Of a stretch of DNA of 64,000 nt, positions 1 through 7,009 are shown one piece after another (the first letter of the stretch is position 1; each line of letters begins with the position of its first letter). The notes under the pieces are model-generated. The model did not search any database. It saw only the letters and a list, made by a program, of their open reading frames with translations, and had not been told where the DNA came from. The position numbers and the translations under genes were made by a program. Source of the stretch: an uncultured Oscillospiraceae bacterium (lineage in GTDB: Bacteria; Bacillota; Clostridia; Oscillospirales; Oscillospiraceae); contig CAAEEO010000004.1 of the NCBI GenBank assembly GCA_900754965.1, forward strand, positions 1 to 64,000. The letters are read 5' to 3'.

Positions 1-943
1 CGGCCTTTTGGGTTCGTGCCAGTCTGGCTCCCGCCTCCGCCGCACGGCGAGCCTGTCGTGCCGGAAACGCTCTTACAGGCGGTTTCCCACCCGGCTTTCC
101 AATCCCAGCTGTTTTGCGAATGGGATGGCCAGCCGATTTGACCGGCACGCCTCGTTCTTTTACTGCCGTCTTTGCGGTGCTGCCCATAGCCTGCCTGGTG
201 ACCTCCCCGTGAGGCCGGGGCTGCACACGAGAACAACCTGTCTGCCCGGACACCTGATGTAGCTGCTTGCCGGCCTCTGTACCTTGTGGCCGTTTTCCCG
301 AGGGAGGAGCTGCCAAGGGGCCGACTTTTCTCACAGGCAAGCGCTGCTCCAGTTTCCTGCTGCGGAGAAGGGTGCCCTGGCGCTCCCGCACAAAGGACGT
401 TTTTCCCTGCTGCAAGGCCCTTGGCGGTGTGGCAGGCGCGGGATCGGCTTGCATCTTCAGATAGGCGTCCTTGGTCTTGATATTTCTTTTTTGAGGCGTT
501 TGGAGTGCGGACTGCGGCTGGAGCTGGCTTCTGCCCGCACTCTGCGTCCGGAGCAGATCTCCCGCTTCTTTCCCGCGGCGGCGGCCCCTTGGAGGCAGAG
601 TGCCGTCATCTCTTGGTCTTGCCGCTCCTGGCGGATCGTGACGGTCAGGGTATCCGTCCGGGCCTGCATCCGGGGTGTGCTTTGCACCTTTCTTTCGTTT
701 TCCCAGCAGACGCTCGGCCAGCTGCTCCGCCCGTTTGACACCGCTCACCTCGGCATCGCCCAGCTGGTCACCGCCGAAGTCATCCCGCTGGCCGTGCTGG
801 GCCGTGTCCCGCAGCTGGCTCCGCAGGCGTTCTGTGCCGTCATCCAGCCCCCGCCGGATTAATTCCTTCGGTGCGGACTTGACCCGTTCTTTCAAAGTGT
901 GCTGCACCTGGGGTTTCTCTTTGATTTTATCGATATATCTCAC
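1..943 (-). CDS. CD1108-family mobile element protein (partial, runs off the left edge)
   Basis: An open frame of 314 codons runs from a GTG at 943 to base 1 with no stop. The N-terminus is charged and contains a phrase like ELIRRGLDDGTERLRSQLRD followed by GDDFGGDQ-type residues, which I recall as the start of the CD1108 family found after VirB4 in Tn1549/CTn-type elements. The rest of the visible part is low-complexity, rich in Arg, Lys, Pro and Gln, without membrane segments. It lies 42 bases downstream of virB4, in the same direction. The start is uncertain: the GTG has only a weak ribosome site. The family often carries later domains that would lie outside this window. Confidence 0.65.
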   Translation of the reverse strand, partial: MRYIDKIKEKPQVQHTLKERVKSAPKELIRRGLDDGTERLRSQLRDTAQHGQRDDFGGDQLGDAEVSGVKRAEQLAERLLGKRKKGAKHTPDAGPDGYPDRHDPPGAARPRDDGTLPPRGRRRGKEAGDLLRTQSAGRSQLQPQSALQTPQKRNIKTKDAYLKMQADPAPATPPRALQQGKTSFVRERQGTLLRSRKLEQRLPVRKVGPLAAPPSGKRPQGTEAGKQLHQVSGQTGCSRVQPRPHGEVTRQAMGSTAKTAVKERGVPVKSAGHPIRKTAGIGKPGGKPPVRAFPARQARRAAEAGARLARTQKA

Positions 944-955
944 CTCGATCCAGGA

Positions 956-977
956 GGGAGGGGCCTTGGCCCCTCCC
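956..977. other. GC-rich hairpin between virB4 and the CD1108-like gene
   Basis: Perfect 10-bp inverted repeat (956-965 with 968-977, two-base loop) sitting between the virB4 stop and the next start on the minus strand. A T run follows it only on the plus strand, so for the transfer operon it looks more like an RNA-stability or translation-control hairpin than a terminator. Confidence 0.5.
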
Positions 978-985
978 TGGTTTTA

Positions 986-3322
986 TTACGCGGCCAAGTC
1001 AGAGGGCTTGGTCGTCATCAGTTTATAGAGCTGCGTGTGCCTGGGGAAATTGTCCATGAAGGGCACAATGGCGCTGCCGCACTTGATGAGGCCCCGCCCA
1101 AAGTCCACATTGGTGATGTAGGAGAGCTGGTTGTCTGAGATGTTCAGCAGACGGGCCAGCTCCAGCCTGTCGGTGCTGGCCTGGTTGAGCATGACCAGGA
1201 ATTCACTGTTGGCGAGCATGGTCCGGGCCGTGTGGGACTGGAGCAGATCGTCCACATTCTGGGTCAGGCCGGTACAGCAGGCACCGTACTTCCGCACCCG
1301 CTTCCAAAGGGTGAACAGGAAGTTGGCGCTGTACTCATGCTGGAACAGCAGATAGATCTCATCGATATAGATCCAGGTATTCCGCCCCAGGCGGCGGTTG
1401 CGGGTGATTCGGTTGAGAAAGCTGTCCAGGATCACCAGCATGCCCATGGAGAGCAGCTGTTTGCCCAGCTTCCGGATATCATAGCAGGCGATGCGGGAGC
1501 TCATGTCCACATTGGTGGGTTTGGCAAAGGTGTTGAGACTGCCCTCCGTGAACAGTTCCAGGGCCAGAGCCACATCCCGCGCCTCGGCCTCCGGCTGGCG
1601 CAGCAGTTCGGCGTGAAAGTCCTGGAGTGTGGGGGCCTGGCCCCGGCAGCCGTCCCGCACATAGTCGTGGTAGCACTGTGCCGTACAGCGGTCGATGATG
1701 GACTTCTCCTTGGCAGACAGTTTTCCGGCCCCCACAGACTGCTCACAGAGAGAAAGCAGGAACTCCGATTTCAGCACCACGGGGTTTTCACCCTCGCCGT
1801 AGCCCTGCTCCATGTCCATGGCGTTGATGTGGTTGCTGGAGGTGGCGGAGATCTCCACCACCTCGCCCCCCAGCCCTTCTACCAGAGGACGGTATTCCGA
1901 CTCCGGATCGATGATCAGGATGTCATCCTGGGTAGAGAGGGCCAGGGCGGTAATCTCTCGTTTGGCGGTAAAGGATTTGCCAGAGCCGGACACGCCCAGA
2001 ACAAATCCGTTGCCGTTGAGAAGCTGCTTGCGATCGGCAATGATGAGATTTTTGCTGATGACATTCTGGCCGTAGTAGATGCCGCCCCGGTCCCGGATCT
2101 CCTGGGCTTTGAAGGGCATGAGGACGGCCAGGGCCTCGGTGGTCAGGGTGCGCAGGGCGTCGATCCGCCGCAGTCCCAAGGGGAGGGCGGTGACAAGTCC
2201 CGCGTCCTGCTGCCAGTTCAGGGTGGTCAGCTGACACAGATGCTTGCGTGCGATGGACTGGAGAGTCTCTGTGTCGCTGTCCAGCTCCTCCTTGCTGTTG
2301 GCCAGATGCACCAGAGTCACCACGGCGAACATCATGCGCTGATCCCGTGTGGTTAGATCATCCAGCATTTCCCGCGTCTCTTTCCGCTGCTGCTCCAGGT
2401 CGTAGGGCACCACCGCAGAGAAGTTGTTATTGCTGTTCTGCCGCCGCTGCCAGTTGGTGACGTTGGTCTCCACCCCCAGCAGGCGGTTCTGCATCTCACG
2501 CACGGCCTCATCGGTGGGGACAGGGATCACATCGATGGACAGCATCATGGTGCGGTTCAGGCTGGTGAGTTCATTGATCATGGAGTCCTTGATGTAGCTG
2601 GCATACTCCTTGAGGAACATGGCCCGGCCATATTTATCGCCCATGATGAAGTGATCCTTCCGAAACTCCATACTGTCCGGGCAGATGGTGTCCTTGAAGG
2701 AGCGTCCTGTTTTCATGCACTCCCGCAGGTCGATATGGAACCGGGACTCCTCACCCACTCGGTAAAAGTCGTGGAGCACACGCAGCCGCTCCACCGCGTC
2801 CAGCTCCTCACAGTGGGAATCCAGGTGATTGAGCCGGGTGGTCACATCATTCATGACCCGGTCAAAGAAGGTGCGTGCCTCCTCGGGCGTTTTCTTATGG
2901 GCGGATACTGTGACATATCGCTCCTGCACCATGCTGTTGGAGGAGTCGGTGACCTTGTCCAGCAGCATGGCGTTGTACTCCGAACGGCCTCCGTCCAGAT
3001 GATCCCCCTGGGGCGGGATCAGGATCTCCTGCTCAAAGTTGCGGCGGTTGAGCCGCTTGTTGTTGATGGTAATTTTGGTGGTAGAGCCGGTGTCCAGGGC
3101 ATTGAGCAGTTCCGAGTAGCCCAGGAACATAGACGCCTTGTCCTCTTTGGAAGCGATGGCGTAATTGATGTCAGAAAAGCGGACGGTTTTTGAAAATTTC
3201 CCGCCAAACTGAAAAAGCCCATCCGGCCAGAGGCGGCGGATGGGGATGGTATCCTGTACGGACTTTGGCACCGAAAGGTGCTCTTTGTCCTGCTTCAGTG
3301 TGTTTTGAAGGGTCTTAATCAA
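986..3322 (-). CDS. virB4: VirB4-like type IV secretion ATPase
   Basis: A 778-residue cytoplasmic ATPase that powers conjugative DNA transfer. The Walker A motif GVSGSGKS lies near residue 444, a Walker B-type strand ILIIDPESEYR near 470, and a second acidic motif IYIDEIYLLF near 656, the usual order for VirB4/TraE proteins. Its length is normal for the family. The ATG start overlaps the end of the PrgI gene by 8 bases, so the two are translationally coupled. It belongs to the leftward transfer gene set of the ICE, with the CD1108-like gene downstream. No disruption is seen. Confidence 0.93.
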   Translation of the reverse strand: MIKTLQNTLKQDKEHLSVPKSVQDTIPIRRLWPDGLFQFGGKFSKTVRFSDINYAIASKEDKASMFLGYSELLNALDTGSTTKITINNKRLNRRNFEQEILIPPQGDHLDGGRSEYNAMLLDKVTDSSNSMVQERYVTVSAHKKTPEEARTFFDRVMNDVTTRLNHLDSHCEELDAVERLRVLHDFYRVGEESRFHIDLRECMKTGRSFKDTICPDSMEFRKDHFIMGDKYGRAMFLKEYASYIKDSMINELTSLNRTMMLSIDVIPVPTDEAVREMQNRLLGVETNVTNWQRRQNSNNNFSAVVPYDLEQQRKETREMLDDLTTRDQRMMFAVVTLVHLANSKEELDSDTETLQSIARKHLCQLTTLNWQQDAGLVTALPLGLRRIDALRTLTTEALAVLMPFKAQEIRDRGGIYYGQNVISKNLIIADRKQLLNGNGFVLGVSGSGKSFTAKREITALALSTQDDILIIDPESEYRPLVEGLGGEVVEISATSSNHINAMDMEQGYGEGENPVVLKSEFLLSLCEQSVGAGKLSAKEKSIIDRCTAQCYHDYVRDGCRGQAPTLQDFHAELLRQPEAEARDVALALELFTEGSLNTFAKPTNVDMSSRIACYDIRKLGKQLLSMGMLVILDSFLNRITRNRRLGRNTWIYIDEIYLLFQHEYSANFLFTLWKRVRKYGACCTGLTQNVDDLLQSHTARTMLANSEFLVMLNQASTDRLELARLLNISDNQLSYITNVDFGRGLIKCGSAIVPFMDNFPRHTQLYKLMTTKPSDLAA

Positions 3323-3668
3323 GTCGGATGGCCTCCTTTATTGATGTATATTCCATAAGTTTGACATAGAGATTCTCCGTTCGGAATAAGAGCCGTTTGG
3401 GCATGAGAAATTCTGAGCGTATATAAGCCATGAGAAAGCGTTCCAGGGTCATGCCGTTGTAGGTGAAAAAACCGCCCAGGGCAAAGGGAAACGCGGCCAG
3501 GATACACACCCAGCCGATCTCGCCTGTCCCAAGCACCGGACGCAGGCAAAAGTACACGGCCAGCGCCACCAGAACGGCCAGAAGGGCAAACAAAAATTGC
3601 CGCAGGGACAGGCCGAAAAATAAGCTTTCCTGGTAATTCCGGACCTCTTTATTGATGCGGACCTCCAA
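3315..3668 (-). CDS. PrgI family membrane protein
   Basis: A 117-residue protein with the PrgI layout: a short N-terminus beginning EVRINKEVRNYQE, two adjacent membrane segments (about residues 24-43 and 50-70) and a charged C-terminal domain. PrgI proteins are small inner-membrane parts of Gram-positive type IV secretion machines and typically precede VirB4, as here (8-base overlap). The start is a TTG at 3668, chosen because a strong GGAGGTG ribosome site lies five bases upstream. Confidence 0.88.
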   Translation of the reverse strand: MEVRINKEVRNYQESLFFGLSLRQFLFALLAVLVALAVYFCLRPVLGTGEIGWVCILAAFPFALGGFFTYNGMTLERFLMAYIRSEFLMPKRLLFRTENLYVKLMEYTSIKEAIRLD

Positions 3669-3770
3669 GATCTCACCTCCTATATTTCTGCTTGGTTTTC
3701 ATGGACAGACCGTTGTAAAGCCTGCCAGGCTATGGTACCATTTGCTCAACTTAGAAAGGGAGTGGAGCGT

Positions 3771-4133
3771 ATGGCGTACTTGATGCTCGGGATCGTGATG
3801 ATTTTTCTCTCCATTGTGTTCCGGTTGGCAGCCGTGTTTCGCCTGACCATTCCACTGCTTTATGCGCTGGTCGTCCCCACCGTGTTCCATGAATGGTATT
3901 ATGCCAATCAGACTCTGGCCAACGTTATCTGGTATGTGCTGCTGGCGGTGGTAGTCCTATCCTGGGTAGTTTCCCTGGTTCGGAAGGTTCGGGGCATTCT
4001 GCTCCGGCGGAGAGAGGACAAGATGCTGGAGCTTATCGTGCTCAACCGTATGCGGGAGGCCCAAATGTATGGGGAACCAGAACCGGATGGCGGATATAAG
4101 ATCCAGGTGGACGACCTGATTGACGATAATTAA
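3771..4133 (+). CDS. Small membrane protein on the opposite strand within the transfer region
   Basis: A 120-residue protein starting at ATG 3771 behind an AAGGGAGTGG ribosome site; a GTG-type extension to 3732 is possible but unsupported. The first 75 residues hold two or three hydrophobic segments. The tail is basic (VRKVRGILLRRRED), then acidic and soluble. I do not recognise the family. It is transcribed against the transfer genes, divergent from PrgI and convergent with the VirB6-like gene, whose stop it overlaps by 4 bases. Its orientation suggests separate control; a regulatory, immunity or accessory role cannot be told from sequence. Confidence 0.6.
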   Translation: MAYLMLGIVMIFLSIVFRLAAVFRLTIPLLYALVVPTVFHEWYYANQTLANVIWYVLLAVVVLSWVVSLVRKVRGILLRRREDKMLELIVLNRMREAQMYGEPEPDGGYKIQVDDLIDDN

Positions 4134-4975
4134 CCAAGTCCCATCAATTCCCGGATGATCCGGTCACTCATCTTGATCGAGCCTACCAGCACCAGCATAT
4201 TGAAGATCAATTCTCCAATGTAGTTCCAGACCAGCGTGGCCGGTGCTGTGGAAGCATCCCCCACAGCGGGCGGTGCGGAAGCAAACTGTGAAAAAATAAC
4301 ACAGGCCAATACAATGATACAGCCCTCCAGGCAGATGGCGGCATAGCTTTTGAGGAAAGCGACGCCGATGCTGCTGGAGGGCTGTCCCGCGAAACTGGCC
4401 AGGGGGATAGGCGCGATGGCGGTGGCCATGTAGAGCTTGAAAAAACGGGAATAGACGGTCAGGATCATAACGAGGGACAGAACCCAGATAAACAGGGAGC
4501 CCAGCAGAGTCACCGCCCAAAGGGGGATGGACTCCAACAGTCCTACACTTTCAATGGCGGTAATGAGTTCTTCCGGCAGTGTGGTGGGTGACATGGCAGT
4601 CATGCCGGATGCATCCATGATGGTGGAGATTGCCCCCTGGGCCACTCGGAACAGGGCGTTCATCAGTTCCATACCATAGGTCACTGCCGCCTGTGCCAGC
4701 ACAAAGCGGATAAAGCACTTGAAGGCCACCTCCGGGCGCTTAATCTCGGTAAAGCTGCCGCAGGTCTTGACTACGCCCATCACAAAAAACAGCACCAACA
4801 GAGCATAGCCAATGGCTTGCAGCGCCCCGTTGATGCTGACGATCACGTTCCAGATCCCGCCGCCTTTGAATTCCTCCGGAGTGGTGCTGATCAAAGTCCA
4901 GATCTCTGCAAGTTTGTCGTTCCAAGTCTGTAGTGCGGAATTCAGATTGTCTACGATCCAGTTTCCACTGCCCAT
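4130..4975 (-). CDS. VirB6/TrbL-like conjugal transfer membrane protein
   Basis: A 281-residue polytopic membrane protein with about six hydrophobic segments, matching the VirB6/TrbL-type channel component of Tn1549-like transfer systems (first loop, then segments near residues 45-70, 85-115, 140-170, 175-195, 220-240 and 255-275). The ATG at 4975 has a GGAGGTGATG ribosome site just upstream. An insertion sequence begins 30 bases upstream of the start, separating this gene from the Maff2 and VirD4 genes, so its native promoter or operon link is probably altered. Confidence 0.82.
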   Translation of the reverse strand: MGSGNWIVDNLNSALQTWNDKLAEIWTLISTTPEEFKGGGIWNVIVSINGALQAIGYALLVLFFVMGVVKTCGSFTEIKRPEVAFKCFIRFVLAQAAVTYGMELMNALFRVAQGAISTIMDASGMTAMSPTTLPEELITAIESVGLLESIPLWAVTLLGSLFIWVLSLVMILTVYSRFFKLYMATAIAPIPLASFAGQPSSSIGVAFLKSYAAICLEGCIIVLACVIFSQFASAPPAVGDASTAPATLVWNYIGELIFNMLVLVGSIKMSDRIIRELMGLG

Positions 4976-5005
4976 GTTACATCACCTCCTTCAATAAAAG
5001 ACTTG

Positions 5006-6393
5006 CAGCCATGAGCAAAATTCAAAAAAAGTAGTCATTGCAAGGGATTCCGGCCATGGCTGAAACCAGAAATCACTCCATTGATATAGAAAGCGAAGCC
5101 CCTTTTTGGTAAAATTAACTTGCAGAAAAACCAACCAGAAAGGGGCTGGTCGCTATCTACCGACAGGAAATCATCCAGGATGTGACGTTGTTTACATCCC
5201 AAAGCGCCGCTGCGTTCTACGACAAGCTTTTTAGTAGTCTGGACTTCACGCTGCCCAGAGCGGCAACTGGACGGCGTGGCTTCCCCAAAGAAGCTATGCT
5301 CTGCTCCCTCATTGTCATGAAATGCGAGGGGTTCTCTCAAGTCACCGACTTGGCCGATTATCTGAACAACAACCGGCTCATCGCCCACTACTGTGGCTTC
5401 AATATCATGGAGCCTCTGCCGTCCTACTGGACCTATGACCGCTTCCTGCGGCAGCTGGATAACGCTGAGTTAAAGTCTGTTATGGCGGATCTGGTGCGGC
5501 AGTTGTACGAGTTGGGTCTAGTGGACGCCTCCTTCGTTGGTCTGGACTCTACCCCCATCATGGCAAACACAAAGCAGAACAATCCCAAATCCTTTGTAAA
5601 GAACAAATTCTCCAAAGAGGTTCATCCGAGATGCGATCCAGACTGTGCGTTGGGCGTCCATTCAGCTTCTAACCAGCACAATGAACGCCGGTATGAGTTC
5701 TACTGGGGATACAAAAGCCATGTGCTGGTAGACTGTATCTCCGGGTTGCCCCTATACGAGCTAACCACACCAGCCAACATCATGGACTCCACAGTTGCCG
5801 TTGACATCCTCGCCGCAGCTAACCTGATCTGTGATGCTGGACTGGCTATGCACAAAGATGGCAAAACCACCGACAACGGGCGTACTCGCCAGAAATTCTG
5901 CTGCCCATTCCGCCAGTCCAAGCGCGGTGTTTGCCCCTGTAACCACAAGAATTGGAATAACGGGAAGAAAAACAGGGGTTGCGTTAAATACAGGATCATT
6001 CCCTCGGACTACAGGCTTTCCATTGACCGCAGCTGCCTCTATTTCAAGAGGACATACGCCTTGCGTACAGAGTGCGAAAGATACAACTCCCGCTTTAAGG
6101 CGTCTGGGCAGGAACGATTATGGGTGCGTAACGGAAACAGTGCGGCAAACCTCACTACGCTGGCCCACATCTCCGCTTTAGCTGTTGCTCTTGCCGCTGT
6201 TTTGTCTGGCTCTCACTCCTACCGCGCATCTAAATCATTTAGGCGAACCGCTTAATAGATGTTCCCATATGGCTTTATCCGCTCGGTTTTCTACCGGGCC
6301 TGGTTTTTATACCCTTTTTTCTCTCTACCGAGTAATTCCCGCTTGTTGACCCATTTCGGCCTTTTTATTTAGGCCATGTTTTGCTCATCTCTA
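5006..6393 (+). mobile_element. Insertion sequence (IS4-like DDE group) with 10-bp target duplication
   Basis: The ends are 15-bp imperfect inverted repeats (12 of 15 match) that share ATGAGCAAAA at 5011-5020 and 6379-6388. The 10-bp direct repeat AAAAGACTTG flanks both ends (4996-5005 and 6394-6403), so this is a recent, well-bounded insertion of 1388 bp. It carries one transposase gene on the plus strand, opposite to the transfer genes. It lies in the 5' region of the VirB6-like gene. The family assignment rests on the transposase and on the long target duplication. Confidence 0.82.
5182..6255 (+). CDS. DDE transposase, probably internally deleted
   Basis: A 357-residue transposase. The first catalytic Asp lies in GLDSTPIM near residue 121 and the catalytic Glu in RTECERYNSRF near 297. 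The phrase containing the second Asp, usually ADKGYD or ADKAYD followed by the PxNxRN segment, is absent. The sequence jumps near residue 213 from VDILAAAN straight to ICDAGLAMHKDGKT, which in relatives I remember is separated from it by roughly 50-60 residues. The deletion is in frame. The start used is GTG 5182; an AAAGGGG ribosome-like site lies about 40 bases further upstream. The enzyme is probably inactive. Confidence 0.75.
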   Translation: MTLFTSQSAAAFYDKLFSSLDFTLPRAATGRRGFPKEAMLCSLIVMKCEGFSQVTDLADYLNNNRLIAHYCGFNIMEPLPSYWTYDRFLRQLDNAELKSVMADLVRQLYELGLVDASFVGLDSTPIMANTKQNNPKSFVKNKFSKEVHPRCDPDCALGVHSASNQHNERRYEFYWGYKSHVLVDCISGLPLYELTTPANIMDSTVAVDILAAANLICDAGLAMHKDGKTTDNGRTRQKFCCPFRQSKRGVCPCNHKNWNNGKKNRGCVKYRIIPSDYRLSIDRSCLYFKRTYALRTECERYNSRFKASGQERLWVRNGNSAANLTTLAHISALAVALAAVLSGSHSYRASKSFRRTA

Positions 6394-6406
6394 AAAAGAC
6401 TTGTGA

Positions 6407-6435
6407 TTGAAAAATTGTGCTACAAATGCTATACT
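6407..6435 (+). promoter_or_regulatory. Sigma-A type promoter for the small-peptide gene
   Basis: TTGAAA at 6407-6412 and TATACT at 6430-6435 with an ideal 17-base spacer, just outside the right end of the insertion sequence. It points at the 32-aa reading frame 96 bases downstream. Confidence 0.65.
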
Positions 6436-6531
6436 GCACTTGGCCCCAGGAGGCACGGTAGAGAGAGCCATCGGATAGCAGGGCGACCATATATGGGGCA
6501 ACTGTCACTGACTATCGCGGAGGTGTTGCCG

Positions 6532-6630
6532 ATGGTTTCGGATTTCTTAACAGTTGCGTCTTTTGCAGTTCTCATGTTGACAAAATTGTTGCTTAATTCT
6601 TGCTCTTTTACCGGCCTCTTAAATTATTAG
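6532..6630 (+). CDS. Small hydrophobic peptide, candidate type I toxin / holin-like peptide
   Basis: A 32-residue peptide with an acidic residue at position 4, one hydrophobic segment covering about residues 5-22 with a single Lys, and a polar tail. A strong GGAGGTG ribosome site lies six bases before the ATG at 6532. A consensus promoter lies upstream and a perfect 13-bp terminator immediately downstream, so it forms a complete monocistronic unit of about 230 bases with a long 5' leader. This layout resembles Firmicutes type I toxins (TxpA/BsrG and putative holin-like toxins). I could not find a convincing antisense promoter. A longer frame from 6493 is possible but has no ribosome site. Confidence 0.5.
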   Translation: MVSDFLTVASFAVLMLTKLLLNSCSFTGLLNY

Positions 6631-6632
6631 TA

Positions 6633-6666
6633 AAATGCTGTGGATGCTGATATCCACAGCATTTTT
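6633..6666. terminator. Bidirectional intrinsic terminator
   Basis: Perfect 13-bp stem (6633-6645 with 6652-6664), six-base loop, T runs on both strands. It ends the small-peptide transcript on the plus strand and the Maff2 transcript on the minus strand. Confidence 0.8.
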
Positions 6667-6682
6667 ACTTAAATTTATAATT

Positions 6683-7009
6683 TTATCCGGTAATGAGAGT
6701 GAGGATCTCCTTGGTAAAGGTGATCACAATACCGCCAGCAATGGTGAGCATGCCGTTGGCCCGCTGAGAGGGGTCGTGGCTCTTGAGGGACAGGCCCAGC
6801 TGGAGGACACCGAAGCCCAGCAGGATCAGGCCGATGGCTCGAATCAGGGAGAAGATGAACTCGGAAAGGTTGTTGACGACCGTCAGCGGATCGTCTGCGG
6901 CAAAGGCCGGGACAACCATAACGGTCAGCGCCAGAACGAGGCAGGAAAACAGGGCGTACAGTTTCCGTGCGCGGCGCTCATACTTACGGGTGGTCAGATC
7001 ATGTTTCAT
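6683..7009 (-). CDS. Maff2 family mobile element protein (possible VirB2-like pilin)
   Basis: A 108-residue protein with a basic N-terminus, a signal-type hydrophobic stretch ending VPAFA near residue 37, and two further membrane segments separated by a short loop (LKSHDPSQRANGM). This is the Maff2 family found between the coupling protein and VirB6 in CTn/Tn1549 elements. Signal peptide plus two helices is the layout of VirB2-type pilins, so a pilin role is plausible but inferred. The start overlaps the stop of the coupling-protein gene by 4 bases (ATGA). A terminator follows it. Confidence 0.85.
   Translation of the reverse strand: MKHDLTTRKYERRARKLYALFSCLVLALTVMVVPAFAADDPLTVVNNLSEFIFSLIRAIGLILLGFGVLQLGLSLKSHDPSQRANGMLTIAGGIVITFTKEILTLITG

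Noticed and set aside
1232..2356. 374-aa plus-strand open frame opposite virB4
   Set aside because: It lies wholly antisense to an unmistakable VirB4 gene, has no recognisable motif and mirrors its codon pattern.
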